From: Carnegiea gigantea | Lineage: Eukaryota > Streptophyta > Magnoliopsida > Caryophyllales > Cactaceae | Reading direction: 5' to 3' | Assembly (NCBI GenBank): GCA_029747015.1 | Contig: JAKOGI010001581.1 | Location: forward strand, 10,001 to 74,000 | Length of the DNA: 64,000 bases | Shown: in pieces, positions 12,076 through 23,240 of the stretch | How positions within the stretch are numbered: the stretch's first letter is position 1 | Layout of the letters: the number at the start of each line of letters is the position of its first letter | Translations under genes and position numbers: made by a program | Notes under the pieces: model-generated | What the model saw: the letters and a program-made list of their open reading frames with translations, nothing else | Told to the model about the DNA's origin: nothing | Databases searched by the model: none

Positions 12076-12448
12076 GAGCATGGGCAACAGTTAGCCAATT
12101 TTTTGGCTCACCTGTGGGAACTACTACTGCCACATCAATCCTCTCTCTAACTTTTTGCCTCGTAAGCCTCATCCTCTCTAGTAATTGACTCACCATTTTG
12201 GCTCACTAAATAAAATAATATCCATAGACTCACACCCCAACACACAACTATTTTTTTAAAATCCAAAAACAAAACAAAAAACCAATAAAACTTCACATAT
12301 TATAAAAAAAAAGCGGCTAGAGGAAGGCTTGCCATCCGCAGCCATCCCACGGGCCAACCCCCCCAAGCCAACTGACGCAAGCAAGGCAGCCATTATTCTG
12401 CTCGCTCCCCTGTTTTTCTCCCCCGCGGGTGCACTGTTGCACCTGCTC
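12076..12448. mobile_element. PIF/Harbinger-type MITE (Tourist-like)
   Basis: Terminal inverted repeats GAGCATGGGCAACAGT and ACTGTTGCACCTGCTC match at 14 of 16 positions and are flanked on both sides by TTA, the hallmark target duplication of PIF/Harbinger elements. The left 150 bases align well with the inverted right end of the large Harbinger element at 47392-60443 (shared CTACTACTGCCA and AACTTTTTGCC blocks). It is therefore probably a deletion derivative of the same lineage. Confidence 0.82.
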
Positions 12449-12832
12449 TTAGACTTACACCCCTTAATCATCATTTCTCATTCAATTTGCAATTGCACTT
12501 AACCACCCAAAAGGCTTTCATGTTGTGTTACTTGTGAGCTAGAGTGTCAAAACTCAGGACTCCACGCAATCCATGAACAGCTCGCCAGCGAAAGAACCTA
12601 TGCTAACCAACAGCCACAACTTTCTGCCTAACGATGAAAACAACAGCTCTGTCCACAATGAGCAGAGCATCAAGCCTACTGATAAGTTGACCACAAACAG
12701 GTTTCCAATCACAGCACAACATAGATGTCCTCTCAACAGTCCTATCTTGAAAAAAGCACAATTTTCAAATACAAGCCAACACAAATAAGAATACTAAGCA
12801 AAGACTGTCACGATATGAGACGAAGCAGTCAA

Positions 12833-14604
12833 TTACTGAGGGTGCCTTCGGTGAAATAGGGCCTCATTGCAATGTGGGTCAAGCCAATCCTTGGACGAGC
12901 CCTTGGCCATGTTGCCACTAGCCTTATCACTGCCAACAAGCTCTCTCAAGCTCTCTTCTTTGTTCTCCCTTCCTGTGAAGCTGGACCTCCTATCTGCTTC
13001 CTTGAGCTTCTGCTTGAACCGCTGCTTACGGTTTGAAGAATTTGGCTCCGGTTGCTTTGCTTGAGGAGGTGCACCGTGGGGTCCCAAGTAGATCTTTTCC
13101 AGCTTATCCTGGCAAAAGAAAAGGGTTCCAGAAATGAGATGAGATGGGTTTTCTACTTGTGCAAGGACACAAGTAAAGGACCACTTTGACGACAAAGCTC
13201 ACCTTGGATGGAGGAGCCTTGGAGTCTTCTACTTTTGGAGCATCAAAGGTATTCTGACTAGGGGTTTCTATTCCCAAGCTCGGAATTACAAATCCTTCAG
13301 TGTCTGCAAGATCAGAAAGGAATAATTAATGAACTATGAAGCTTAATGATGTCAACATTGCAAGATAACCAGTACCATAAAAAACAACTGTTTCAGTCTG
13401 GTCTTTCCTTAAACAGGTTCTGAGAGATCAAAATGTAAGCAAATGTTACCTCGCCGTGAAGAGTTAGAATTCTAAATTTGATAGACCACATTGCACATAT
13501 AGGGGTAACAGTCAAACGAGGAAAAAACATGAAAATATGAAAACAAGTTGAATGAATAGGGCTGACATACACAAGTAACACAACAGACATGTCTCACAAG
13601 TTGCTCAGCTAGAAGCATTTAGTCTACATGGTGCAAACTTTGGCTAATTGAACAGGATAATTCCAAGTTGTTAAACAAAACAATGTTTCCAAGGGTCCAT
13701 CATCAGTCATACACGTGAAATACCCCCCCCCCCCCAAAAAAAAAAAAACCCTTAGCAGTCGACTGACTAGGCAGTGAAAGAATTGTGAAACTAACCGTCC
13801 ATAATTTAAACTTCACATAAGCCATTCCTCTTCCTTCAGTTTCTTTTTCTTTTTTCGGGGGGGGGGGGGGGTACTTCATAGCAGCAGCTCCACCCCCTGC
13901 TTCATAGCCCCGCCCCCCCCCCCCCCCCAAAAAAAAAAGGTCATTCCTAGTTCTTTCACTTGTCATCCCATTAAAGCATAATGAAACAAGGGTGGCTTCA
14001 CTTCATCACAAGACTCCTAAATTTTCAGAATATCTTCTTCCCTAACGTGTCTGCAATGATAACTAACCCCATCGATGAGATCTTCTAGCTTCCCACAGCC
14101 ATCAAAGTGCAATCTTGCACAATCAATTTAAACTTTGACAAAACAAAAATCTGTGCTTTCAAACTACTAATTCAGCAGAAACAATGTGTTTATGCAAAAA
14201 GTAGCTTACTTGAATCTTCAACATCAATTTCCCCAAATTCCAACCAGACTACCGGAGTTAATAAACAAAATCAAATCCAATCCAATGTATCCCAACAGGA
14301 CTAACCCAATACGTGCACCTTACAAAATCACCTATTTAACTAGATTCTCTCTATTTGCCAACAGCTTTAATAAGTGAAATCCAGGCAAAAGAATCAAAAT
14401 ACAAATCAAAATATACCCAAATTGAAGATTAATTCGATATTCACCAACATAGGAAATTTTTACATCAGTACCTATGCATATTGAACATGGATAAACAAAA
14501 ATAAATTTATTCACAGAAAAGAAGGAAAATTGAAGCCAAAAAGAGGACATACCCCACTCATCTTCTTCGATCGGAGAAGTGGCGTGCACTGAGGATGGAT
14601 CCAT
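12833..14604 (-). CDS. Conserved plant protein of unknown function, three exons
   Basis: Three exons on the minus strand join in frame to 142 codons: 14604-14553 (MDPSSVHATSPIEEDEW), 13303-13203 (TEGFVIPSLGIETPSQ...) and 13108-12833 (DKLEKIYLGPHGAPPQAK... ending RRHPQ). Introns have GTATGT, GTGAGC donors and CTTGCAG, TTGCCAG acceptors; phases fit exactly (52 + 101 + 276 nt). The N-terminus is acidic, the middle has a SSNRKQRFKQKLKEADRR basic block with helical character, and the C-terminus carries a DWLDPHC motif. No signal peptide or membrane helix is seen, so it is probably soluble, and the basic block would allow a nuclear location. The compact, conserved-looking blocks suggest a real single-copy plant gene, but I do not recognise a named family. 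A (GA)n tract lies about 210 bases upstream of the start codon. Confidence 0.78.
13723..13938. repeat. Cluster of poly(C)/poly(A) and poly(G) tracts inside intron 1
   Basis: C13 followed by A13 (13723-13748), G15 (13857-13871) and C16 followed by A10 (13913-13938) lie within 216 bases, in the first intron of the gene at 12833-14604. Similar tracts occur at 10515 and 20620. Confidence 0.9.
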
Positions 14605-14811
14605 GGAATAGTGACGATCATCGATCTGAACAATTGGAGGGCGATTAAGCCCAGAACAGGTAGAAATCGGAAGCACTTATGAACGAATCGATGCGAATAA
14701 ATTTATTGAGCGTCACAATTGGCAATAATCAAGAATCGAACTGATACCCAAATCCCTAATTTTTCACAATCTCGGTGACAAGAGAGAGAGCGAGAACCAG
14801 ACGTAACCCTA

Positions 14812-14837
14812 GAAGAGAGAGAGAGAGAGAGAGAGAC
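14812..14837. repeat. (GA)n microsatellite near the 5' end of a gene
   Basis: About 12 GA units lie upstream of the start codon at 14604 (minus strand), so on the coding strand this is a CT tract in the probable leader or core promoter, a common plant arrangement. Confidence 0.85.
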
Positions 14838-14869
14838 TGAGACACAGAGAGAGACGACACGAGACGTGG

Positions 14870-15587
14870 CGAACCAGATACGGTAGGAGGATTTTGTCAA
14901 AGATGCCCTCATTCCCTCAACATGTAGGGAAATACCCCTAGCCTCAAGTTCAAGCAAGCAAGCAAGCAACCACTTTAGCAAACACAAATTATACAATTGT
15001 TATTTGTTAGGTTTCGTCAAAAGGAAAAATACAAATGTTAGGCTACTCTAGGGTGAATGAGGTAATAATTAGGTTAGATAGTGTATCTTAGCATGAAAAC
15101 GTGGGATCTCATTGCTCGATAATTGCCCACAATTCGTTGAATTGGGATTAGCGGTGGCTACTAGAGTCACTGTAGTTGTCACGCCCCAAAACCTGAACCC
15201 GAATGATGTGAGGCTGGCATGAGAGGAGGGGAGAGAGAGTTAGGGCTGCTGTTTTGGTTTCTACTACAGATAGAGAATTAAATCTCTAAACCCCTTATAA
15301 ATAGAAGCACACAACTTGTAACTGACAATGAGTAATTAATAGAAATGATTAATACGTAATTAACCATTTCGTAACCGCCCACTTAATGTAGGTTATTAAT
15401 ATAACCGTTATACTCGGTTAATAGATAGGTTAATCCTGGGTGAAGGGATGATCGTGAGCTTAGACATATACAATGCCATAAGAACGTAATAAATCAATTA
15501 GCTAAAAGTTGGTAAAGTACTTATGAAAGAAACAAGGATTACTCATGTAATGTTTTGTTGATAAGGTGATGATGATATTAATACTAG
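14870..15587. other. Intergenic, no gene seen
   Basis: A TGTCACGCCCCAAAACC sequence at about 15178 resembles the start of some plant LTRs, but I find no matching end or partner. Otherwise nothing recognisable. Confidence 0.4.
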
Positions 15588-15856
15588 TGCTAGCAAAAAT
15601 TTATTGATCCGAATATTTGAGTTTGTCCGATCCGAAAAAGTTGACTATGGTCATGGATTTTTCATCCGAATTTTAAATCTAGACACAATATTTTCCATAT
15701 TTTTGTTGTCGAATCTGATTTTGACCCGAATTTAGGCTCATCTGAACTATCTGACCCAAAAAATCGGGTATCAATTATCAACTTTTTATCCAAATTCGGT
15801 GTCGTCCGGTCTGTTCAACCTAAATGCAACCCGAACATGAATTTTGACCAACACTA
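15588..15856. mobile_element. Inverted-repeat element, family A
   Basis: Left end TGCTAGCAAAAATT and right end GAATTTTGACCAACAC are imperfect inverted repeats; the interior has repeated TCCGAA/TTCGG motifs like the copies at 10970 and 18125. Non-coding. Confidence 0.55.
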
Positions 15857-16635
15857 CTTGATACGTAGTGAGATAGTGGATATCCATTAATTCAATTAGT
15901 AAAGTTTTTTAATAATTGTTATCAAAAATCAACAATCAAATTTCATTGAGTCCAGGAAATGAAACATAAACTGAAATCAACAAGTTTAAGGCCTATAGGT
16001 AGATATAGAAGTTAGACTTAAATCCATATTCACAGACTCACAGTCATCATCACGCACGTTCCTCCAAATTTTGCTTTGCTAGAGTATTTTCTTTTAGAAA
16101 GGGTCAACAGAGTACATTCACTTCTATATTATTCAATTCTATTTATTGTAACTTACTTAGATTTTTGTTAATATGATTGCTTACCTTCTCTATTAGATTC
16201 TCTTAAGTCATTGCATAAAATGTAAACATTTTTTCTCTTCCACTTCGTCTTTAATAATTACTTTGAGTTTTTTAGTTGGACATATGCTATTTGCATAATA
16301 ATTTGACAATATTTTAGAATAAGCTAATATTTGGCTATAAATTTTGATGAAACACATATATTTGACTATAAATTTTGATAAGAAAATCTATACTATATTT
16401 GGCTATAAATGTGTTAAATAAACATAAGCATGTTTATCTAATACAGCCACCCTAGATACTACTGTGTCTCAAGCAAGTACATCTTGTAACCAAGGTCAGG
16501 AAGAAATTGGAGGCTTGAAATGCAAAAATGATGCAAGATTAGTTTCATTTGACAGCGACGTATGAGTGCTAGAGCACCGAATTATCGAGATCTCTATTAG
16601 TAGATTTTGTTGGGTTCATCTTCTCCTTCATGCTT

Positions 16636-17062
16636 TAGGTTATGTTCGGCAGAATTAGTTGTTTAGGTAGCGAATATCGGTTCAAGTAGCGTACAGCTAT
16701 TTACGTAACATATCACGTTTCTAATTTAGTCGTTAGCGGAAAGCTACTATTTTTAGATAAGCAGTTGAAACAAATATGTTCGGTAAATTTTAGTTGTTAG
16801 GTTAGTTGATTAATGTAAATTGATATAAAAGGATGTAAATAATTTCCAAAGGATATTTTTTGCCTAAAAATATGAAATGCTACTTTTGAATGCCAAAAAC
16901 TAATATTGTTAGCTTTTTAGAAACGCAGTTTAAATTGCTAAACGCTAATTGAAACGTTAATCAAAATACTATATTACCAAACACTAAGAATTAATTAATT
17001 AGTGTATTAATTTGGTCAAAATACTAAAAGGTTCTAAAACGATATCACTGAACACGACCTTA
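16636..17062. mobile_element. MITE family B, intact-looking copy
   Basis: TAGGTTATGTTCGGCA at the left and TGAACACGACCTTA at the right are imperfect inverted repeats. The interior (CCAAAGGATA...AAATGCTACTTTT...TTAGCTTTT) recurs at 28797-30512 in the same orientation, where it is split by insertions, and at 30513-30955 in the reverse orientation. Confidence 0.65.
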
Positions 17063-17286
17063 AATTCTGATGGATAGATTGTAAGGGTTAAAGCTAGTGG
17101 GGGTCAAGGCCGGAATTAGGTGGCTAGACTTTAGCATGTATGTTCAACCTAAATCATGGTGATTATTACTAATTAGAATATGGGTGGGATGGTTTGGTTG
17201 TAACCCCATTAAAATGGTTGAATATTGAATATTTTACTATTTTATGCAGTATTTGAGTATTGAATGTTTTACTATTTTAGGTGAAG

Positions 17287-17542
17287 ACCCTGTTCTTTCG
17301 TGGGTCAATTTTAAAATACTAACCTTAACCCACTTCAACCCACTTCAACTTATTTCAATCCACTTTAACCTATGTCAACCTACTTCAACTCAATTTCACT
17401 ATTTTAATCAAGTTCAATTTATCACATAAAAAAATTCAACCAACTTCAATCCGCTTCAACCCACCTCAATCTACTTCAACTTACCTCAACCTATTTCACC
17501 CTTTTACTCATCATAATTTACCTACAAAAAGAACAAACCTTA
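17287..17542. mobile_element. MITE family C, copy 1, with internal TTCAACCCAC repeats
   Basis: Ends CCCTGTTCTTTCGTGG and AAAAAGAACAAACCT are inverted repeats. The interior is a degenerate tandem array of a 10-12 base unit, (C)TTCAACCCAC. Compare 17776-18125. Confidence 0.6.
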
Positions 17543-17775
17543 GATACTGCATCATTTTGCTGTTTACTTTATTTGAAGCACATCAATAATCAAAAAGAAA
17601 ACCATCGAGTCCCAAAGAGCCCACTGTTACGAACTAATAATTCAATTAATGCTCCAACTAAACCTATGACGTGCACCTTCTTCCACGCTTTTTTCTTTCC
17701 TTTTCTTTTGGGGGGAGTTGGGGGCTACGGTAAGATGACGGCCTTGGACCCTACCCCACCAATTCGTCTTGACTA

Positions 17776-18125
17776 GGGGTCCGTTCTTTTCGCTAGCCAA
17801 TAGGGTTAGGTAATGGGTAAAGTTAGTAAGTATTAGTAAAAAATGTTACATTTTTTTTGAATTGGTTGAGGTTGGGAAAGATTGGAAGAAATTAGTGAAG
17901 TTGAAGAATCTTGGTTAGAAATACAAATAAGTAGGAATTTCTTTGTGATAAATTTTAAAAAAGATTGATAAAAATTGGTAGAAGTTAATAGAAGTTGATC
18001 GAAGTTAGTTAAAGTTGGAAATGATTGAAATTCTTTTGTTAGAATTGGTAAAAACTGATAAAAATTGGTAAAAGTTGATTGAAGTTGGTAAAAAGGAATT
18101 TACCAATGAAAAGAACAGGCCTTAC
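17776..18125. mobile_element. MITE family C, copy 2, opposite internal orientation
   Basis: Ends GGGGTCCGTTCTTTTCG and GAAAAGAACAGGCC are inverted repeats of the same kind as copy 1. The interior is an array of GAAGTTGGTAAAA-like units, the complement of the copy 1 unit. The two lie about 230 bases apart. Confidence 0.65.
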
Positions 18126-18405
18126 GAGTTGCGCTGGCAAAAAGTTGCCCAATCCAGATACCCCAATTTGTCCGTCATGGAAAAAACCGAGTAGGGTCGT
18201 GAATTTTTCATTCGAATTTTGAATCCGAGCACAACATTTTTTATATTTCTATCGTCCGAACCCGATTTTAACCTGAATTTAGCGTTGCCTGAATTGTCCG
18301 TGAAAAAAATCGGATAGTGGACATCAATTTCTTGTCCAAATTTTAACATTATCTGATTTTTCCAACCAAAAATCGACTTGAACCCGTATTTTTGCTAGCT
18401 GTACT
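18125..18405. mobile_element. Inverted-repeat element, family A
   Basis: GCGCTGGCAAAAAGTTGCC at the left and GTATTTTTGCTAGCTG at the right form imperfect inverted ends. The interior shares TTGTCCGTCATGG and TCCGAAC motifs with the copies at 10970 and 15588. It abuts the family C element before it. Confidence 0.55.
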
Positions 18406-18682
18406 TGAGAGTCAAGAATTGGAGAAGAGAAGGCTAAGTTGCAGATGACCATATAAGTGTTGAGCAATCGGACCTGGTCAGCCCACGAACGCCAACACTA
18501 GCGCCCAGGTCTGATTGATAAAAGGAACACAGTACAAGAGGAACACTTGGAATACAGCTCAAAGAACAACAGTACCTCTACTCGAGATACACTAATTTAC
18601 AACATATAGTCTAGCAACAACTTTGCTTCATTAGAGAATATACATAGATCAAAGCCTCAATATATTCACAACTACACATTTT

Positions 18683-20190
18683 TTAGTGTCTTTCCCTCTC
18701 AGAAGTTGGCTGGTTAGGTTGAGGAGATGACTGAGCCAATGTTATATCAGCCAAGGACAATGTGCCTGATTGATCAACATCCAGCTCTTCAAATTCTTCC
18801 AATATAAGTGCTATATCTTCCTGGGTAATTTTCCCCATCTCTTTCAGCTTATACAACACAAACTCGGCAGCACTGCCCAACACACATTAAAACCAATGTA
18901 AGCATAGAATTTAACTCAAGAAACCCCACCAAAAAAAAAAAAAAAGCAGAACTCAACAGGAAAATATTCAACATAGTGCAAGATGAAAAACAGAAAAACC
19001 AACACAAAGACGTCTCCGGCCTAGCCACCCAGGGAGGGTACTTTTGAACGGCGAAGGGCAAATATAGCAGCATTACCCCTTTTATTGTAAGGTCGTTGAC
19101 TACCAACTATTCCACACAAAAAGTAGCATGAGGCAATCAAATGAGGCATTTTGCTATATTGTATTACAACCCAAGCTAACAAAAAAGACTCTAAATGTCA
19201 CTTTTCAGCTGCCGGGAAATATGTAGTAGTAAGATATCAAAGAGAAATCAATCTGTGTACTTACTCGACAGTCCCATCGTCGTCCATATCAGCAGCCTCC
19301 AGATCCAGATTTGTGACCGGTCGAGTAAGAACACACTTGACCAGCGCCCTTTGCCTGTTTTCAGTGTTCAATTCAGCAACATAAAAGAAAAACTGTCCAA
19401 GGCATATTGTGCTGGTTAGAATCCACACGACTGCAAATACACGGCCTCCCTCAGTTGAGAAACTGTGATCTCCATAACCCAGAGTAGTGATGGTAACACA
19501 AACGCAGTAAAATGCATCCACAGGATCCAACTTCTCTACCAAGGTCAGGAAGACCGTTCCTGAGATTGTGAGTATCAAGAGAAGCACCAGAACGAAGATA
19601 CACTTGTATCTAGTTTTGTTTGTTTTAATTTTCTTCATAATGTCACTTGGACCTAGCTTTTTCCGCATATTCAATGCTCTAACAACCAAAGCTTCCTGTT
19701 TCTCCACAAGATAATCTGCTCCCTTACTAAGAATCATTCCAACCAAAGCCATCCCCGAAAAGACAAAAGCACAAGCAAGGAGCTTTGCAAGAACACTCTG
19801 CGGAACAAGGTCTCCATACCCAACTGTAGTCATGGTTACTATGCAAAAATAAAAAGCATCGACTATCCCATTTGTCTTTATACCACTTATCTGATGCCTA
19901 ACTGCATAAAAGCAAATTGCTCCAATACCCAAGTAAATGGATAAGAGTGCAGCTACTTTTTTAGAACTAGGGTGTAAACTCCCAAATAGGGACTGAGAAC
20001 TTTGAGCACAGGTTCCTGCGCCAGTGCTAGTGCCAGTTACAGTTCCATTTGCTTCTCCAGGTATTTTGAGGTCACATAAGGGGGCACTTTTCACCCGGCG
20101 ATATCTCCTCTTGACTACATCCTTCTGATGGTGTTCATGTCCCAAGGACCTCTGAAGTAGGGATTCCTTCAAATTATTGTGACTTGCCAT
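18683..20190 (-). CDS. TPK1: Two-pore K+ channel of the TPK/KCO family, two EF-hands
   Basis: Two exons, 20190-19265 and 18872-18683, join in frame (GTAAGT donor, GGGCAG acceptor; 926 + 190 nt) to 371 residues, the usual TPK length. Four membrane helices lie at about 79-97, 135-158, 197-218 and 251-272. Each pair encloses a pore loop with a K+ filter GYGD (124-127, TTVGYGD; 238-241, TTLGYGD). The N-terminus has RVKSAP at 32-37, a mode I 14-3-3 site as in plant TPK1. The C-terminus has two EF-hand loops, D301-E312 (DMDDDGTVDAAE) and 340-351 (DVDQSGTLSLAD); the intron falls inside the first, at codon 309. The family forms K+-selective channels, mostly of the vacuolar membrane, activated by Ca2+ and 14-3-3 binding. 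The ATG at 20190 is preceded by a TTGCAG acceptor at 20223, suggesting a 5' UTR intron. All key residues are present. The symbol is by family resemblance; another TPK paralogue is possible. Confidence 0.93.
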
Positions 20191-20222
20191 CAGCAGTCAA
20201 AGCCAAAAAACTTCATAGAAAC
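20191..20222 (-). other. Probable 5' UTR part of the TPK first coding exon
   Basis: A consensus acceptor (CCTTGCAG) ends at 20223, 32 bases before the start codon, so the leader is probably spliced from exons upstream. The best donors I can see are CTAG|GTAAG at 22652 and 22987, inside the duplicated block. Confidence 0.5.
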
Positions 20223-20619
20223 CTGCAAGGCATTAGAAATGATTCGGTTTTACATTCGTGCAAAGCTAACCAATACCAAAAGACAACAAAGAGTCCAATC
20301 CATTCCATATCCAAAGTCGTGCCCAGGTACGTCCTGGGGAGTGAGCGAGGGAAGAATTCAGACACGGCAACCTTGACCCCTGTAAATCGTAGAGAGGTTG
20401 ATTTTGTTGGAACCAATTTAAGAACTGATGGCAACAAAGAATTTCACAATAAGAAGTACAACAGCTTCTGATACAATTCTTTTTCTAAACAATTCATTAC
20501 ACTTTCTGATTGGGATGGATGAAGTTAAATGACTTCCAAAATGAGCTTTGTAGCATAAAATCTCAGGACAACCCTATACCCAGCAAACCCAACATAAAGT
20601 TCTTATCCAACCCACAACG

Positions 20620-20640
20620 CCCCCCCCCCCCCCCAAAAAA
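20620..20640 (+). repeat. C15-A6 homopolymer tract
   Basis: A run of 15 C followed by A-rich sequence, in the probable 5' UTR intron of the TPK gene. Confidence 0.9.
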
Positions 20641-21414
20641 GGAAAAAAAGGGAAAAACCGAAAACCCTGGGGGAAAAAAAAGGAAGCTGTTACACAAAAG
20701 CATCTCACAGGATACAAATTAAGGTTTGGCTCATAATAATTCTTTATCCCCTTCTTAAAACCAGCAACCCCATGATGGGTTGTTCGAATAATACTCCTCA
20801 TTACTGCATGTGGATGCAGTAACTGGCTCCTGATTATTTTGCTGTTCCTTGCATTTAAAATCATATTGACACTTCTAGCAGTTTCTCTTTAGTAGTTGAA
20901 AATATTATTTCAGGATGTCAGATCAACCAACCTTATGTAAATCTCAGAATATCAACCAGACGTCAAGAAACAATTTCATCTGTCTGGTTAAATCCATCAA
21001 GACATAAATAGTAAATAAATACTTTCATGAAAAAATTACCTAGCAGCTTTCTCCACATAATCTTTTTGGCATTCACAGGTCCATCATTGCACTGTTAAAT
21101 ATCAATTTCAGAAAAGAAGACATGATTGTGGAATTTTATAATTAACATGGAGCAGAAACAAAAGAATGGAATACTGGTGAAGATCAAATCTCAGTGACAT
21201 CTACTCTAGTTTGACACATTCTTTAGCCTCTCTACATTCATAAGCTGCTCAATATATTGAACAGCAGGTCATACACTCATACTCCACGAATTGCCATAAA
21301 AACTACTTCCTCTTAAAGTTACTTCCCTTTGCCTCATCTTTCAATTTTGGGATGTCTCTTTGTCTTTCCTAAGAAATCCACGTTATCCTTTTGACTTTCA
21401 CATGCTTTACGCTA

Positions 21415-21621
21415 ATGTAATGTTTGGTTGGACGCATTGTAATGGTAATGTAATGCAATTAACTTTGCAATGTAATCATGATTACTTAGTTCGTGGCAAT
21501 TATAATTACAAGATAATTCTTTTATTGCAATAGTCTTATGCAACCAAACAAGGTAATGAAAATATAATTACAAACTTGTTTGCATTACAAGGTTGATTGC
21601 ATCTAATCAAACATTACATAA
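21415..21621. mobile_element. Short MITE with ATGTAATGTTTGGTTGGACGCA ends
   Basis: ATGTAATGTTTGGTTGGACGCA at the left and TGCATCTAATCAAACATTACAT at the right are near-perfect inverted repeats of 22 bases enclosing about 160 bases of ATTAC/GTAAT-rich sequence. Probably hAT-related by its TGTTTGGT motif, which is inference. It lies in the probable TPK leader intron. Confidence 0.75.
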
Positions 21622-22590
21622 GAGCAAGCAGTGTTACTTGGACCAAGTACAAGAGTGCCCCTCCAAGCATCCGTAGTCCAAACTTTAAGTTGATAAACCT
21701 TTGACATCAAGACTCCACAAAGCAAGTTTTTTAAAATTTTTGGTATTTATACATGATTAGCTTTTACCAAAGGCTATGAGTAAAGACTTGATACATTCAA
21801 AGACGAACACAATTTGAGACTTCAGGATTTCAACTATAGCACCACCATCACTACTCAGTGTGGGTCCTGCATTTGCAGGATTTGAGGAGACACAAATATC
21901 GGCAACCTTTCCTTGCACGGTACAAGTAGAGAGATTGATTCCGAGTTTATGATATCAACTGAGGACAAGGTTTTGCTTCTTTGTTGATCGAACCTCTAAA
22001 ACACACACTCACACTGCCCCAAAACAGCTCGTAAATATCATGTGGTATTTGGCACGCGCATGTGATGCCATATGAAGAACCCAAGCAACATAATTAACTA
22101 ATTATTTTGGACTAATCAAGGCATATCTGATTCTTTTTTTTGGGGGGGCGGGGGGCACAAAAGAGTCCATTCTCTTCCAAAACTTCTGCCAATTCTGAGT
22201 TCAAACATCATAACTTGTAAATAAAAAACTTCAGAAAACAAAACCATGTTTGTAAGCACAAAGTTTCACCTTCTCTGAGCCAACGAAGAAGGGTTAGTAG
22301 TTCTGTACTCAAATTCTAAAACTAATCATGCCCACATTATCATTTATCACCCAAAACCCTTTCATTTCTAATGTCACTTTTATTCTCACTTTCTATGCTC
22401 AGCCTATCAATAGTAATTACTTCTGTATTGCCATTATAGCGGAATCGAAGCAAACCCCCTCATTCTTCTGGCTCTAAAATCAGCTAAAAACCTTTCATTT
22501 CTTATGTTTACCCCTTTTTAAAAGTTTGCAGATGTAATACAGGAAATAGAATTGTTATCATGAACTCCAAAATTAACTTTCTGGGCATCT

Positions 22591-22910
22591 CTAGAAACCA
22601 AAATCAGCAGCCAAAAAAGCCCGAAAATGGGAGAAAGAAAATGGATCTTACCTAGTTGAAAATGAAGAATTCGTTGATGATGAAGAGACAATAGAAGAGA
22701 AACCGGGAAACCCATATTCCTGTAAGTAAAGACGAACAAGTGTCAGCGGTGAACATGTTAAATAGAAAATGAAGGGGGGTCGACAATTTGCCACAGCTGA
22801 GCTCGGCAGCGACAGCAGGGAACTGGGGCGAATATTTATTTAACGCTACTGAAGGTGACTTTTTTCTGTTCTTTCCTTGTTGCTGAGGGCTCGAAGCGGC
22901 GGCACATGAC
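22591..22910 (-). repeat. Tandem duplication, copy 1, with a spliceable leader exon
   Basis: This block recurs at an offset of 335 bases with few differences. On the minus strand it contains TTACTTACAG, a 68-base candidate exon (22719-22652, starting GAATATGGG and ending CAACTAG) and a GTAAG donor. Further upstream (higher coordinates) it has a GC-richer segment about 22780-22850 after a TAAATAAATATT motif, which looks like a transcription start region. It is probably the leader of the TPK gene (inference). Confidence 0.6.
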
Positions 22911-22924
22911 TCATGTGCCGCCGC
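22896..22924. repeat. 29-base perfect palindrome at the duplication junction
   Basis: GCGGCGGCACATGA and its exact complement flank a single C. The first arm ends copy 1; the second arm is found only here, between the two copies. Confidence 0.9.
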
Positions 22925-22925
22925 T

Positions 22926-23240
22926 CTAGAAACCAAAATCAGCACCCAAAAAAGCCCGAAAATGGGAGAGAGAAGATGGGTCTTACCTAGTTGAAAATGG
23001 AGAATTCGTTGATGATGAAGAGACAAAGAGAAACCGGGAAACCCATATTCCTGTAAGTAAAGACGAACAAGTGTTAGCAGTGAACATGTTAAATAGAAAC
23101 TGAAGGGGGTCGACAATTTGCCACAGCTGAGCTCGGCAGCGACAGCAGGGAACTGGGGCGAATATTTATTTAACGCTACTGAAGGTGACTTTTTTCTGCT
23201 TCTTCCTTGTTGCGGAGGACTCCAAGTGGCGGCACATGAC
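22926..23240 (-). repeat. Tandem duplication, copy 2, with a spliceable leader exon
   Basis: Second copy of the 335-base unit. The candidate exon is 23050-22987 (64 bases, four fewer than in copy 1 because of a small deletion) and its acceptor and donor are intact. The copy ends at the GGCGGCACATGAC shared with copy 1. Confidence 0.6.

Noticed and set aside
12554..12788. Two overlapping frames of 71-76 codons on opposite strands
   Set aside because: They lie just downstream of the stop at 12833 in the likely 3' UTR and have no recognisable domain.
15178..15430. Solo LTR starting TGTCACGCCCC
   Set aside because: Only the start resembles an LTR; no CA end, partner or target duplication was found.
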